From NCBI RefSeq assembly GCF_900258035.1, contig NZ_OGTP01000010.1:1-64000 (forward strand): a stretch of DNA of 64,000 nucleotides, in the 5' to 3' direction. Made by a program: the position numbers and the translations under genes. Position 1 is the first letter of the stretch. The number at the start of each line of letters is the position of its first letter. Under the pieces are notes generated by a model, which saw only the letters and a program-made list of their open reading frames with translations, searched no databases and was not told the DNA's origin. Positions 27,756 to 38,031 of the stretch are shown one piece after another. The DNA is from Caballeronia novacaledonica. Lineage in GTDB: Bacteria; Pseudomonadota; Gammaproteobacteria; Burkholderiales; Burkholderiaceae.

Positions 27756-29309
27756 TCAGCCTTCCACGATATCCAGATAGTCTTCCGGACGCGTGCGGTC
27801 TTCCGAGCGCTTGAGGCCCAGCACGCGAACGAGCAGGCTCACGACGATCGAGACGATCAGGTTCGCGATCAGCGCCCACACGGCCGCGTAGCCCGGCACG
27901 ACGTAGCCGAACAGATGCAGCGGATAGATCGAGCCCTTCAGTTGCAGCGAGACGGCCATCCACGTGCCGACGCCGATGCCCACCGCCCAGCCGATCAGCA
28001 AGCCGCGATGATCGAGCACGCGCGTATAGAGACCGAGCACGAGCGCGGGCAGCGTCTGAATGATCCAGATGCCGCCAAGCAGCTGCAACTGGATCGCATA
28101 CGTGAGCGGCAGCGCGAGAATGAAGACCACCGCGCCGACCTTCACGATCAGCGACACCAGCTTGGCGACATTGGTTTCCTGCTCCGGCGTCATGTTGGTG
28201 TTGACGAACTCGCGATGCACGTTGCGCGTGTAGAGGTTCGCCGCCGCGATCGACATGATCGCCGCCGGAACCAGCGCGCCGATGCCGATCGCCGCGAACG
28301 CCACGCCCACGAACCACGACGGGAAGTAGTGCAGGAAGAGCGCCGGCACCGCGAAGTTCGCGCCGTAAGCCTTGAAGTACGACGCGTACTCGGGCATGTC
28401 CTTCACGCCCGACGCCAGCGCCATGTAGCCGAGCAGCGCGAGCAAACCGAGCACGAGCGAATACGCCGGCAGGAGCGACATATTGCGGCGGATCGTATTG
28501 CCGGAGTTCGACGAGAGAATCGCCGTCACCGAGTGCGGGTACAGGAAGAGCGCCAGCGCCGAGCCGACGGCGAGCGTCGCGTACGCGCTGTAGCCGTTCA
28601 GGCTCGCGGCATCGGGCGCCTTCAGCAGCAGCTTCTCCGGCGGCACGACGCTGAAGATATGGCCGAAGCCGCCGAGCTGCGCGGGGATCACGATCATCGC
28701 GGCGATGATCGTGATGTAGATCAGCACGTCCTTCACCACGGCGATCATCGCAGGCGCGCGCAGGCCCGACGTGTACGTGTACGCGGCGAGAATCGCGAAC
28801 GCGATGATGAGCGGCAGATCGCCGACGAAGCCTTGCGTCGAGAATCCGAGCGCGCCGATCACCACTTCGATGCCGACGAGCTGCAGCGCGATGTACGGCA
28901 TCGTCGCGACGATGCCCGTCAGCGCGACGGCGAGCGCGAGCATGCGGCTGTTGTAGCGCGCGTGCACGAAGTCGGCGGCGGTCACGTAGCCGTGACGCTT
29001 CGCGATGCTCCAGAGCTTCGGAAACACGACGAATGCGAACGGATAGATGAGGATGGTGTACGGCAGCGCGAAGAAGCCCGTCGCGCCCGCGCCGAACACG
29101 AGCGCCGGCACCGCGACGAACGTATAGGCGGTGTAGAGATCGCCGCCGAGCAGGAACCACGTGACGATGGTGCCGAAGCGGCGGCCGCCGAGACCCCATT
29201 CGTCGAGCTGGGCAAGATCGCCCTTACGCCAGTGCGCGGCGATGAAGCCGAGAATCGTGACGCCGACGAAGAACAGGACGAAGACGAAAGTTGCGGTGGT
29301 GTTCATCAT
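27756..29309 (-). CDS. Sodium:solute symporter (monocarboxylate-permease-like)
   Basis: A 517-residue SSS-family carrier with about 13 membrane helices. Marks include GGRRFGTIVTWFLLGGDLYTAYTF near the N-terminus and FAAIGIGALVPAAIMSIAAANLYTRNV in the C-terminal half. The set with a DUF3311 partner is typical of MctP-like uptake of monocarboxylates or amino acids. Its ATG overlaps the DUF3311 stop (ATGA), so expression is coupled; a second ATG follows directly. Substrate is inference. Confidence 0.88.
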   Translation of the reverse strand: MMNTTATFVFVLFFVGVTILGFIAAHWRKGDLAQLDEWGLGGRRFGTIVTWFLLGGDLYTAYTFVAVPALVFGAGATGFFALPYTILIYPFAFVVFPKLWSIAKRHGYVTAADFVHARYNSRMLALAVALTGIVATMPYIALQLVGIEVVIGALGFSTQGFVGDLPLIIAFAILAAYTYTSGLRAPAMIAVVKDVLIYITIIAAMIVIPAQLGGFGHIFSVVPPEKLLLKAPDAASLNGYSAYATLAVGSALALFLYPHSVTAILSSNSGNTIRRNMSLLPAYSLVLGLLALLGYMALASGVKDMPEYASYFKAYGANFAVPALFLHYFPSWFVGVAFAAIGIGALVPAAIMSIAAANLYTRNVHREFVNTNMTPEQETNVAKLVSLIVKVGAVVFILALPLTYAIQLQLLGGIWIIQTLPALVLGLYTRVLDHRGLLIGWAVGIGVGTWMAVSLQLKGSIYPLHLFGYVVPGYAAVWALIANLIVSIVVSLLVRVLGLKRSEDRTRPEDYLDIVEG

Positions 29310-29554
29310 CGCGCACCTCCGTTCTTGCGTCCCGAGGGCAGCGCCTTCGTCTTCTTATAGACGACGGCGGTGATGACCGCGCTGATCAGCACCCACAACA
29401 ACTGATACCAGTAGAAATACGGAAAGCCCCACAGAACGGGCTCGATCTTGTTGTAAAACGGCACCCATACCACACCGATCCACGGAAGGATCAGAAGCCA
29501 AAGCCAATGCTTGTTGCGCGGTTGTCCGGTGCCGGTCGTAGCTTCGTGAGCCAT
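29306..29554 (-). CDS. DUF3311 small membrane protein
   Basis: An 82-residue protein with two membrane helices (WLWLLILPWIGVVWVPFYN and FYWYQLLWVLISAVITAVVY) and the DUF3311 core PFYNKIEPVLWGFPYFYWYQ. It is the usual small partner of SSS permeases of this type. AGAGGAG precedes the ATG at 29554. Translation overlaps the permease start. Confidence 0.9.
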   Translation of the reverse strand: MAHEATTGTGQPRNKHWLWLLILPWIGVVWVPFYNKIEPVLWGFPYFYWYQLLWVLISAVITAVVYKKTKALPSGRKNGGAR

Positions 29555-29657
29555 GAACGGTCTCCTCTTTGTTTTGATCGCATCGTTATCGCGAGCCCGG
29601 CGGGATGCCGGTCGTCGGGTAGACATGCCGCTGAAAGCACCCCGAAATAACAGAGGG

Positions 29658-29685
29658 AGTATATGGACCCTTAAAACACGGTCAA
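29658..29685 (-). promoter_or_regulatory. Promoter of the DUF3311-symporter operon
   Basis: On the minus strand, -35 TTGACC (29685-29680) and -10 TATACT (29663-29658) are 16 nt apart, both 5/6 matches to consensus. The start point would be near 29651, with a leader of about 97 nt. Confidence 0.7.
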
Positions 29686-29774
29686 GCAGGGGGATTCCCG
29701 ACTATTCCGCTGATTTGAAAGCATCTTGTAAATAGGCCAAAACCCTCGTTCTGGCCTTGGCTGCTGTGCTGGTA

Positions 29775-30677
29775 TCAGATCGAGAACGCACCGCTCGTCG
29801 CGACGCCCGCGCTTTGCGCGAGACCCTTCACCCACTTGCGCGCGGGCAGACCGAGTTGCGCTTCGATGAGCTTCGCGCGGGTGTCGAGCGCATCGAACGA
29901 CACGTCGAGCGCGGGACCGGCGAACGCGATCGCGACGCGATTGCCGTCGTGCACTTCGGGCAGCGCGATCACGCGATGATCGAACGCCTCATTCAGATGA
30001 CGCATGTTGCGCACGAAGCTCGGATGATCGCCGAACAGGTTGATCGTGACGACGCCCGCTTGCGGCGTGAGACAGGCGCGGCACGCGCGATAGAACGACA
30101 CGCTGTCGAGCACGGGGCCGCGCGCGGTGGCGTCGTAGAGATCGATCTGCAACGCGCCGGTCGTGCCGTGATTCGCGCGATCGTTGACGAACTCCCACGC
30201 GTCGCGCTCGGTGACGGTGAGACGCGCGTCGTCGTAGGGCAATTCGAACATCGCGCGCGCGGCGATCACGACCGCGGGATTCAGTTCGACCGCTTCCACT
30301 TGAGCGTGCTTCAGAAAGCGGTAGCAGAACTTCGTGAGCGCGGCGGCGCCGAGCCCGAGTTGCACGATGCGCTCGGGCGTCTCGACGAAAAGAAGCCACG
30401 CCATCATCTGCTGCGCGTATTCGAGCTCGATGTGATCGGGCTTCTTCAGACGCATCGCGCCCTGCACCCATTCGGTGCCGAAGTGCAGATAGCGCACGCC
30501 GCCCTCTTCCGAGAACGTCACGGGCGCGAAGCGCGGTTTGCGGGGCGCGTCGATGCGCGGCGCGTTCGCGAGATCGTCGCGATCGTCGTCACCGCGCTTG
30601 CGCTTCGATTTGCTGTCGTCCTTTTTGCGGCCGAACGCGCGCGCTTCAGCCGATGCGCGCTTGATGAGATTCGTCAT
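29775..30677 (-). CDS. Spermidine-synthase-like methyltransferase-fold protein
   Basis: A 300-residue cytoplasmic protein. A charged, basic N-terminal tail (1-50, rich in KKDDSKSKRKRGDDD) precedes a Rossmann-type domain with IVQLGLGAAALTKFCYRF and EAVELNPAVVIAA, where E marks the ribose-binding acid. This is the spermidine synthase-like group whose aminopropyl-transfer residues are often changed, so another small-molecule role is possible. Its ATG overlaps the stop of the glycosylase gene by 4 nt, making it the last gene of the ubiC operon. Confidence 0.85.
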   Translation of the reverse strand: MTNLIKRASAEARAFGRKKDDSKSKRKRGDDDRDDLANAPRIDAPRKPRFAPVTFSEEGGVRYLHFGTEWVQGAMRLKKPDHIELEYAQQMMAWLLFVETPERIVQLGLGAAALTKFCYRFLKHAQVEAVELNPAVVIAARAMFELPYDDARLTVTERDAWEFVNDRANHGTTGALQIDLYDATARGPVLDSVSFYRACRACLTPQAGVVTINLFGDHPSFVRNMRHLNEAFDHRVIALPEVHDGNRVAIAFAGPALDVSFDALDTRAKLIEAQLGLPARKWVKGLAQSAGVATSGAFSI

Positions 30678-31156
30678 TGTGTGGTGAGGATGTCGCGCCA
30701 GATGCGCAATTTTTGATCGAACGAGAGAATAGCATTGGCCGCGCTCGACGATGGCAGGACGAGCGTGGCGTAGCCCGCGGCGCTCAGCACGGGCGCGAAT
30801 TTGCCCGAGGTCTTGCCGTTGAAGCACACTTTGCGCAGCTTCGGAAAGCGCGTGTGGAACACGGCGAAATCGTTGGGCGACGCGTTGCGGATCGCCGCGT
30901 CGAGGCTGCCTTCGCGCTCGCATGCGGCGAGCACGTCCCATAAGCCTATGCCATGCGCGACGAGTCGCGCGAGACGATCGTCATAGGCAAGCGCGTGCAA
31001 CTCCTCGCCGATGGCCGCGCCCACGAGCCGCCAGAACTGATTGCGCGGATGCGCATAGTACTGCGTCGCCGCGAGCGACGCGACGCCCGGAAAACTGCCG
31101 AGGATGAGCGTATGCGTTTCTTCATCGCCGATGGGCGCGAATCCGGCGAGCTTCAT
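30674..31156 (-). CDS. Hypoxanthine (deoxyinosine) DNA glycosylase, UDG superfamily
   Basis: A 160-residue repair glycosylase of the HDG (family 6 UDG) type. Motif A is [12 protein letters not shown] followed by [11 protein letters not shown], with Asn39 the probable key residue; motif B is near the C-terminal [15 protein letters not shown]. It should remove deaminated adenine from DNA. It overlaps ubiC upstream (ATGA at 31153-31156) and the spermidine-synthase-like gene downstream, so all three are translated in a chain. Confidence 0.87.
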   Translation of the reverse strand: MKLAGFAPIGDEETHTLILGSFPGVASLAATQYYAHPRNQFWRLVGAAIGEELHALAYDDRLARLVAHGIGLWDVLAACEREGSLDAAIRNASPNDFAVFHTRFPKLRKVCFNGKTSGKFAPVLSAAGYATLVLPSSSAANAILSFDQKLRIWRDILTTQ

Positions 31157-31791
31157 TTCGCCTCGCCATGCGCGACGCGCTTCGCATGCGAGCGCAGGTG
31201 ATCGTACGAGCGCGCATGTTCGCGCCGATGCGGGCCGTGCATCGTGGCGAGCTTCGTCCAGAGCGCATCGAGCATGCATTCGGTGACCATCAGCGGTGCG
31301 TCGTGACGTTTGAAGACGGATCGTCGCGCGACGAGCGCATGCCGTCCGTCCATGTGCGACGACGCCAGCCGATGCAGCGGATGCCGCGCCGTGACGCGCC
31401 GGCTCGCGAGCGCCGAACGCGACACGCTGCTGTCGCTATAGAGCAGTTCGGCGAGCGGGCGCGTGCGCAGACGGCGCATCGATTGCCACACGCCCGCGCC
31501 ATGCGACAACGGCACGATGCTATGCGCGACGACGAACGTCACGCCATCGACTTTCAGCGCGACTTCACGCACCCACACCGGCGTGCGGGGCGTGATTTGC
31601 AATGCGCGCGCTTCGTCTCGCCACGGAATGTCGACCGCTTCGCGCGTGACCTCGACCGTCACCGCGCCGAGCGTGCGCAGATGCGCGGTCAGCGAGCCGC
31701 CGCGTGTGAGCCAGTCCTTTTGTGCATCGGTGAGCGAGGGAAGCGGGACGACGCGCCAGTGCGCATCGATGGGATCGTTGGGCGTGAGCAT
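31153..31791 (-). CDS. ubiC: Chorismate-pyruvate lyase
   Basis: A 212-residue enzyme that removes pyruvate from chorismate to give 4-hydroxybenzoate, the first step of ubiquinone synthesis. The pattern [28 protein letters not shown] and [19 protein letters not shown] is that of UbiC, with Arg and Glu active-site residues in the expected places. Length is slightly above the 165 of E. coli. No Shine-Dalgarno precedes the ATG; a TATAAT lies only 7 nt upstream, so the mRNA may be leaderless. First gene of a three-gene overlapping operon. Confidence 0.9.
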   Translation of the reverse strand: MLTPNDPIDAHWRVVPLPSLTDAQKDWLTRGGSLTAHLRTLGAVTVEVTREAVDIPWRDEARALQITPRTPVWVREVALKVDGVTFVVAHSIVPLSHGAGVWQSMRRLRTRPLAELLYSDSSVSRSALASRRVTARHPLHRLASSHMDGRHALVARRSVFKRHDAPLMVTECMLDALWTKLATMHGPHRREHARSYDHLRSHAKRVAHGEAK

Positions 31792-31798
31792 GCAGCGG

Positions 31799-31804
31799 AT
31801 TATA
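31799..31804 (-). promoter_or_regulatory. Perfect -10 element directly upstream of ubiC
   Basis: TATAAT reads on the minus strand at 31804-31799, ending 7 nt before the ubiC ATG. A start at about 31792-31791 would give an mRNA with no leader. The -35 region is weak and overlaps the tail of the htpG terminator. Confidence 0.5.
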
Positions 31805-31835
31805 AATTCCGCGTCTTACGGCACACGAACACAAG

Positions 31836-31866
31836 AAAAAACGCGCCGCCGGTCCCCCGGCGGCGC
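31836..31866 (-). terminator. Strong terminator after htpG
   Basis: A 10-bp all-GC stem (31843-31852 with 31857-31866) with a 4-nt loop. On the minus strand six T residues follow. It lies 26 nt past the htpG stop. Confidence 0.9.
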
Positions 31867-31891
31867 GCTCATTCGAACCGCTCAAACAGAC

Positions 31892-33796
<1,905 letters not shown>

Positions 33797-33872
33797 GGTC
33801 GAGTCCTCTGTGTTGATTTCGTGAGTGCGATCGAGTCGGCCGCGCGCGTCGGTCACGCAGCCAATTTGTCCG

Positions 33873-33900
33873 ATATGAGGGCGGCCGGACATTTTTCAAG
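33873..33900 (-). promoter_or_regulatory. Sigma-32 (heat-shock) promoter of htpG
   Basis: On the minus strand CTTGAAA (33900-33894) and CCTCATAT (33880-33873) are 13 nt apart. The sigma-32 consensus is CTTGAAA, 13-14 nt, CCCCATnT, so only one base differs. The start point would be near 33865, about 69 nt before the ATG. Confidence 0.85.
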
Positions 33901-33956
33901 AGCGGCGCGTCCGGATAAGATGCGTCTGCCGAACGACCGATCACTCCGTACCCGCG

Positions 33957-34511
33957 ATGTCCTTCCTGCGCAATCACGACCGCCACGCCCGGCCGCTTTC
34001 CCGCGACGAGGCGCGCATGGCCCGGCTCGTGTTCGGCGACGCCATCGACTACGCGAAGGTCCGGGTCCACGCTCGCGCCTATCTCCCGTTCGGCCTGCAA
34101 CCGCCGCGCACGGCAATGGCGCCCAACGGCAACCTGTATTTTCCGCGCGGCTGTTTTCAGGACGACTTCTCCGCCTGCGACCTCGTGAATCGCATGTGGT
34201 TCATTCACGAGATGACGCACGTGTGGCAGTTTCAGCTCGGTTATCCGGTGCGGCTGCGCGGCGCGATCCGCATCGGTCTGCGGTACGCGTACACGCTCGC
34301 CGACGGCAAGCGGCTCGCCGATTACAACATGGAAGCGCAAGGCAACCTGCTCGCGGATTATTTCGCGCTCAAATTCTGCGACGGCCAGGGCAGGCTGTAC
34401 GAGCATCGATATCGGCACGTGCCCGGCGCGCTCGCGCTCTACGAAGCCGTGCTCGCGGACTTCATCCGCGCGCCCGCCGAACGTCGCAATCTGCCCGGAC
34501 GCCGCCGTTAG
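33957..34511 (+). CDS. Putative zinc metallopeptidase-like protein (Vgr-related annotation group)
   Basis: A 184-residue protein with an HExxH zinc motif: HEMTH at 84-88 in MWFIHEMTHVWQFQ. A later conserved acid-rich stretch YNMEAQGNLLADYF may give the third ligand. Two Cys residues (66, 74) flank the core. Similar proteins are often labelled Vgr- or Rhs-related in Burkholderia genomes, but no secretion genes are nearby. It is divergent from htpG and meets the MocR gene tail to tail with a 4-nt overlap. The ribosome site is weak. Activity is unproven. Confidence 0.75.
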   Translation: MSFLRNHDRHARPLSRDEARMARLVFGDAIDYAKVRVHARAYLPFGLQPPRTAMAPNGNLYFPRGCFQDDFSACDLVNRMWFIHEMTHVWQFQLGYPVRLRGAIRIGLRYAYTLADGKRLADYNMEAQGNLLADYFALKFCDGQGRLYEHRYRHVPGALALYEAVLADFIRAPAERRNLPGRRR

Positions 34512-35971
34512 GCGCTGCGCCGCGCGGCCTTCTCCAGATAGCTCGCCAGCAGGGCGGGCAGCGCCGGATCGCCGCAATTGGCGATATTGAAGCGCATCCA
34601 AGTGGTCGGCGACTGATGCGGCGAGAACAGGCTGCCGGGCGTCAGCAGAAAGCCCGCCTCGTGGCCCGCCGCCGCGAGACCATCGGAATCGACGCCCGCG
34701 TCCGCCCACAGGAACATGCCCGCCGCCGGCGTCGCGAAAAGCCGAAAGCCGGTCTTTTCCAACATGCGCGCGGTCTTTTCGCGCACGCCGTCGAGCCGCG
34801 CGCGCAGCCGTTCGACGTGCCGCCGGTAGTGCCCTTCCGTCAGCACCTTGTAGACCACGCGTTCGTTGATTTCCGGGCTCGTCATGCCGACGAGCATCTT
34901 CTGGTCGGCGAGCGCCTTCGCCACCTCCGGCGCCGCCGCGATATAGCCGACGCGCAGATTCGCCGCGAGCGTCTTCGAAAAACTGCCGAGGAAAATCACG
35001 CGCTTCAGTTGATCGAGCGATGCGAGGCGCGTCGCGGGAAAGCCCGCCGGGCACAGATCGCCGTAGACATCGTCCTCGACGACGATGAAGTCGTATTCCT
35101 GCGCGAGCTGCAGAATGCGGAACGCCTGCGCCGCCGTGAGCGACGTGCCGGTCGGGTTCTGCAGCACCGAATTGATGATCAGCATTTTCGGGCGCCAGGT
35201 CGCGACGAGCGTTTCCAGCGCGTCGAGATCGGGGCCGTCGGGCGTGTACGGCATGCCGACGAGCCGCGCGCCCTGCGACGCGAAGCGCCCGAACATCTGG
35301 AACCACGCCGGATCGCCGACGATCACCGCATCGCCAGGCTTCACATAAAGACGCGAGATCAGGTCGATCGCCTGCGTGATGCCCGACACGAGCACGATCT
35401 GCCGCGCCGCCGACGCGCCGATTTCCAGCTCCTCCAGCCGCGTCTGCAACTGCTGGCGCAGCGGCAGGAACCCTTGCGGCGTGCCGAATCCGAGCATCTG
35501 CGCGCCGCTCTGGCGCGACAGCGAACGCAGCGCGTTGGTGATCAGTTCGCCGTCGAGCCAGCGGCCCGGCAGATAGCCGAGACCCGGCCCTTTCTCCGGG
35601 CTCGACGTGTGCAGCATGTTGCGCAGCAGCCAGACCACGTCGATGGTGTTCTGCACCGGCTCGCGCTCCGCCGCGACGGCGGGCGCGTCGCCTTTCGCGA
35701 CGAGCGTCGGCGCGATGCGCTCGCGCACGTAGAAGCCCGAACCGCGCCGCGAGTCGAGATAGCCGTGCGCGACGAGCCGTTCGTACGCCTCGACGACGGT
35801 GAAACGCGAAACGCCCTTGTCGAGCGCGAGCTTGCGGATCGACGGCATGCGCATGCCGGGACGGAACACGCGCTCGTCGATGCGGCGGCGGCCCCATTGC
35901 ACCAGTTGATCGACGAGCGTGAGTTGCGCGGCGTCGTGCGGCGCGGGAATCTGGTCGAGCGGAACGGACAT
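34508..35971 (-). CDS. MocR-type PLP-dependent transcriptional regulator
   Basis: A 487-residue fusion of a GntR-type winged helix (about 15-85; MPSIRKLALDKGVSRFTVVEAYERL) with an aminotransferase fold type I domain (about 120-480). The PLP lysine is Lys333 in FLGSFSKTLAANL, with the Asp of VVEDDVYGDL above it. MocR proteins sense an amino acid or PLP adduct and usually control a neighbouring gene. GGAGG precedes ATG 35971. The divergent VOC, EamA and aminotransferase genes are likely targets. Confidence 0.92.
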   Translation of the reverse strand: MSVPLDQIPAPHDAAQLTLVDQLVQWGRRRIDERVFRPGMRMPSIRKLALDKGVSRFTVVEAYERLVAHGYLDSRRGSGFYVRERIAPTLVAKGDAPAVAAEREPVQNTIDVVWLLRNMLHTSSPEKGPGLGYLPGRWLDGELITNALRSLSRQSGAQMLGFGTPQGFLPLRQQLQTRLEELEIGASAARQIVLVSGITQAIDLISRLYVKPGDAVIVGDPAWFQMFGRFASQGARLVGMPYTPDGPDLDALETLVATWRPKMLIINSVLQNPTGTSLTAAQAFRILQLAQEYDFIVVEDDVYGDLCPAGFPATRLASLDQLKRVIFLGSFSKTLAANLRVGYIAAAPEVAKALADQKMLVGMTSPEINERVVYKVLTEGHYRRHVERLRARLDGVREKTARMLEKTGFRLFATPAAGMFLWADAGVDSDGLAAAGHEAGFLLTPGSLFSPHQSPTTWMRFNIANCGDPALPALLASYLEKAARRSA

Positions 35972-36016
35972 GCGAGCCTCCGTGGACGGCAAGCGCGGCG
36001 GTGCGCCGTGAAAGAA

Positions 36017-36046
36017 CTGTACAGAATAGTATTGGGCCGATTGTAC
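36017..36046. promoter_or_regulatory. MocR/VOC intergenic operator-promoter region
   Basis: The 187-nt divergent region holds an 8-bp perfect palindrome CTGTACAG (36017-36024) and a second TGTAC at 36042-36046. On the minus strand TACAAT at 36045-36040 is a -10 candidate for the regulator gene. The repeated TGTAC could be half-sites for MocR autoregulation. Confidence 0.35.
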
Positions 36047-36158
36047 CGTTACTGTCACGGTGATAGCGGCTACATTTTGCTTTCGGGCCGTCGGGGGCGC
36101 GCGTGGAGGCGTTATGCTGTCGGCCCCTGTTTATCGCATTGCATTGCATCGCCACGTC

Positions 36159-36959
36159 ATGACCGATCATCGACTCAAACTCGATCACTTCGTGATCGCC
36201 GCACGCACGCTGGACGAAGGCGCGCAGTTCATCGCCGCGAAATTCGGCGTCGGGACGGCGGCCGGCGGCGCGCATCCGCTGATGCGCACGCACAACCGGC
36301 TGCTGAATTTGTGGGGCGGCGCGTATCTGGAAGTGATCGCGACCGATCCGTCGGCGGCGGATGCCGAATCGCCCCGGCCGCGTCTTTTCGCACTGGACGA
36401 CCCCGCGATGCAGCGCCGTCTCGCTGACGACGGCCCGCGACTCGTGCATTGGGTCGCGCGCGTCGATCGGCCGAAGTCGCTGGTGCGTTGGCGCGAGCAG
36501 TATCCGGAGCGCATCGCGCCGGTCGCGGCGATGTCGCGTGCCGGCAATACGTGGGGCCTGACCGTGCCCGACGACGGCGCGTTTCCGGCGTGGCAAGGCG
36601 CCGGCGACGGTGTGCTGCCGTCGCTGATCCAGTGGGACACGCCGCGCCATCCGAGCGGCGCGCTGCCGGAAACGGGCATCGCGCTGCGTGCGCTGACGGG
36701 CTTTCATCCGGACGCGGAAGCCGTATCGGCGCAACTCGCGTGGCTCGGCGCGGCGCATCTGATGCGCGTCGAGCAAACGGCGGGCGCGCCGGTGCTCGTC
36801 GCGCAGTTCGATCTGCCGAACGGATCGACACTGACGCTCGGCGAATCGGCGGAACAGGCGGCGGCGCGCGAGGAGGAAGCACGGCAGGCAGCCAAACGCC
36901 GTCGCGCGAAGAAGACGGATACGCAGGACGACACCGAAACACCCGCGCAGCCCGACTGA
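36159..36959 (+). CDS. Glyoxalase-like (VOC) domain protein
   Basis: A 266-residue cytoplasmic protein with a VOC-type domain: LDHFVIAARTLDEGAQFIAAKFGV at the start and GGAHPLMRTHNRLLNLWGGAYLEVIA next, then a second half that ends with a Glu/Ala/Lys-rich tail (AAREEEARQAAKRRRAKK). The ATG at 36159 starts the family pattern. It is divergent from the MocR regulator and 35 nt before the EamA gene. Substrate unknown. Confidence 0.85.
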   Translation: MTDHRLKLDHFVIAARTLDEGAQFIAAKFGVGTAAGGAHPLMRTHNRLLNLWGGAYLEVIATDPSAADAESPRPRLFALDDPAMQRRLADDGPRLVHWVARVDRPKSLVRWREQYPERIAPVAAMSRAGNTWGLTVPDDGAFPAWQGAGDGVLPSLIQWDTPRHPSGALPETGIALRALTGFHPDAEAVSAQLAWLGAAHLMRVEQTAGAPVLVAQFDLPNGSTLTLGESAEQAAAREEEARQAAKRRRAKKTDTQDDTETPAQPD

Positions 36960-36994
36960 GCCTGCGCATCGCAAAAAAAAGGAGACGCCACACG

Positions 36995-37924
36995 ATGAAA
37001 ACCCGCGAAACCGAAGGCATGTTGCTCGGCCTGATCGGCGTCGTCATTTTCAGCCTGACGCTGCCGATGACGCGCATCGTCGTCGCGGAGATGCATCCGC
37101 TGCTGAACGGCCTCGGACGCGCGCTCGTCGCGGCGATTCCGGCCGCCGCGCTGCTCGCGTGGCGTCGCGAAAAGCGACCGACATGGCCGCAGGTCAAGAG
37201 CCTCGCCGTGGTCGCGCTCGGCGTGATCATCGCGTTTCCGGTGTTTTCCGCATGGGCGATGAAGACCGTGCCCGCCTCGCACGGCGCGGTCGTGAACGGC
37301 CTGCAGCCGCTGTGCGTCGCCATCTATGCCGCGTGGCTGTCGCACGAGCGGCCGTCGAAGGCGTTCTGGGCGAGCGCGGTGGCGGGCAGCGCGATTGTCG
37401 TCGCGTTCGCGTTGCAGGCGGGCGGCGGCGGTCTGCAAGCCGGCGATCTGCTGATGCTCGTCGCGGTCGGCATCGGCGCGCTCGGTTATGCGGAAGGCGC
37501 GCGGCTTGCGCGTCAGATGGGCGGCTGGCAGGTGATCTGCTGGGCGCTCGTGCTCTCCGCGCCGTTTCTGTTGCTGCCGGTCGGCTGGCTCGCGTGGGCG
37601 CATCATGCGGCGCACCCCGAACCGCTCGCGCTCAAGGTGTGGCTCGCGTTCGGCTATGTCACGCTGTTTTCGCAATTCATCGGGTTCTTCGCGTGGTACG
37701 CGGGACTCGCGATGGGCGGCATCGCGCGCGTCGGACAAGTGCAACTGCTGCAGATCTTCTTCACGATGGCCTTCTCCGCGCTCTTCTTCGGCGAGCACGT
37801 GAGCGCGTCGACGTGGCTGTATGCGGCCGCCGTCATCGCGACCGTCGTGCTGGGCCGCAAGGCAGCCGTGCGTGCCGCGCCGCAAGCGGCCGTCGTCGCG
37901 GCGGGCACGACGCACGCAAGATGA
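36995..37924 (+). CDS. EamA-family DMT exporter
   Basis: A 309-residue inner-membrane transporter with about ten helices in two EamA repeats. AAGGAG lies 9 nt before the ATG. The second repeat contains GYVTLFSQFIGFFAWYAGLAMGG and the family motif near QLLQIFFTMAFSALFFGE. Such proteins often export amino acids or metabolites. Its place beside a MocR regulator and PLP enzymes supports an amine or amino-acid substrate, by inference. Confidence 0.9.
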   Translation: MKTRETEGMLLGLIGVVIFSLTLPMTRIVVAEMHPLLNGLGRALVAAIPAAALLAWRREKRPTWPQVKSLAVVALGVIIAFPVFSAWAMKTVPASHGAVVNGLQPLCVAIYAAWLSHERPSKAFWASAVAGSAIVVAFALQAGGGGLQAGDLLMLVAVGIGALGYAEGARLARQMGGWQVICWALVLSAPFLLLPVGWLAWAHHAAHPEPLALKVWLAFGYVTLFSQFIGFFAWYAGLAMGGIARVGQVQLLQIFFTMAFSALFFGEHVSASTWLYAAAVIATVVLGRKAAVRAAPQAAVVAAGTTHAR

Positions 37925-38031
37925 CGCGCTCGCGCGATAATTACTGACTGCCGTACCGCGCCAGCCTCGATTCCAGAATTCGCGGCCCGCGCCAAGATAA
38001 ACATCATTCCTGAGACAAACCGAGGCATTTC

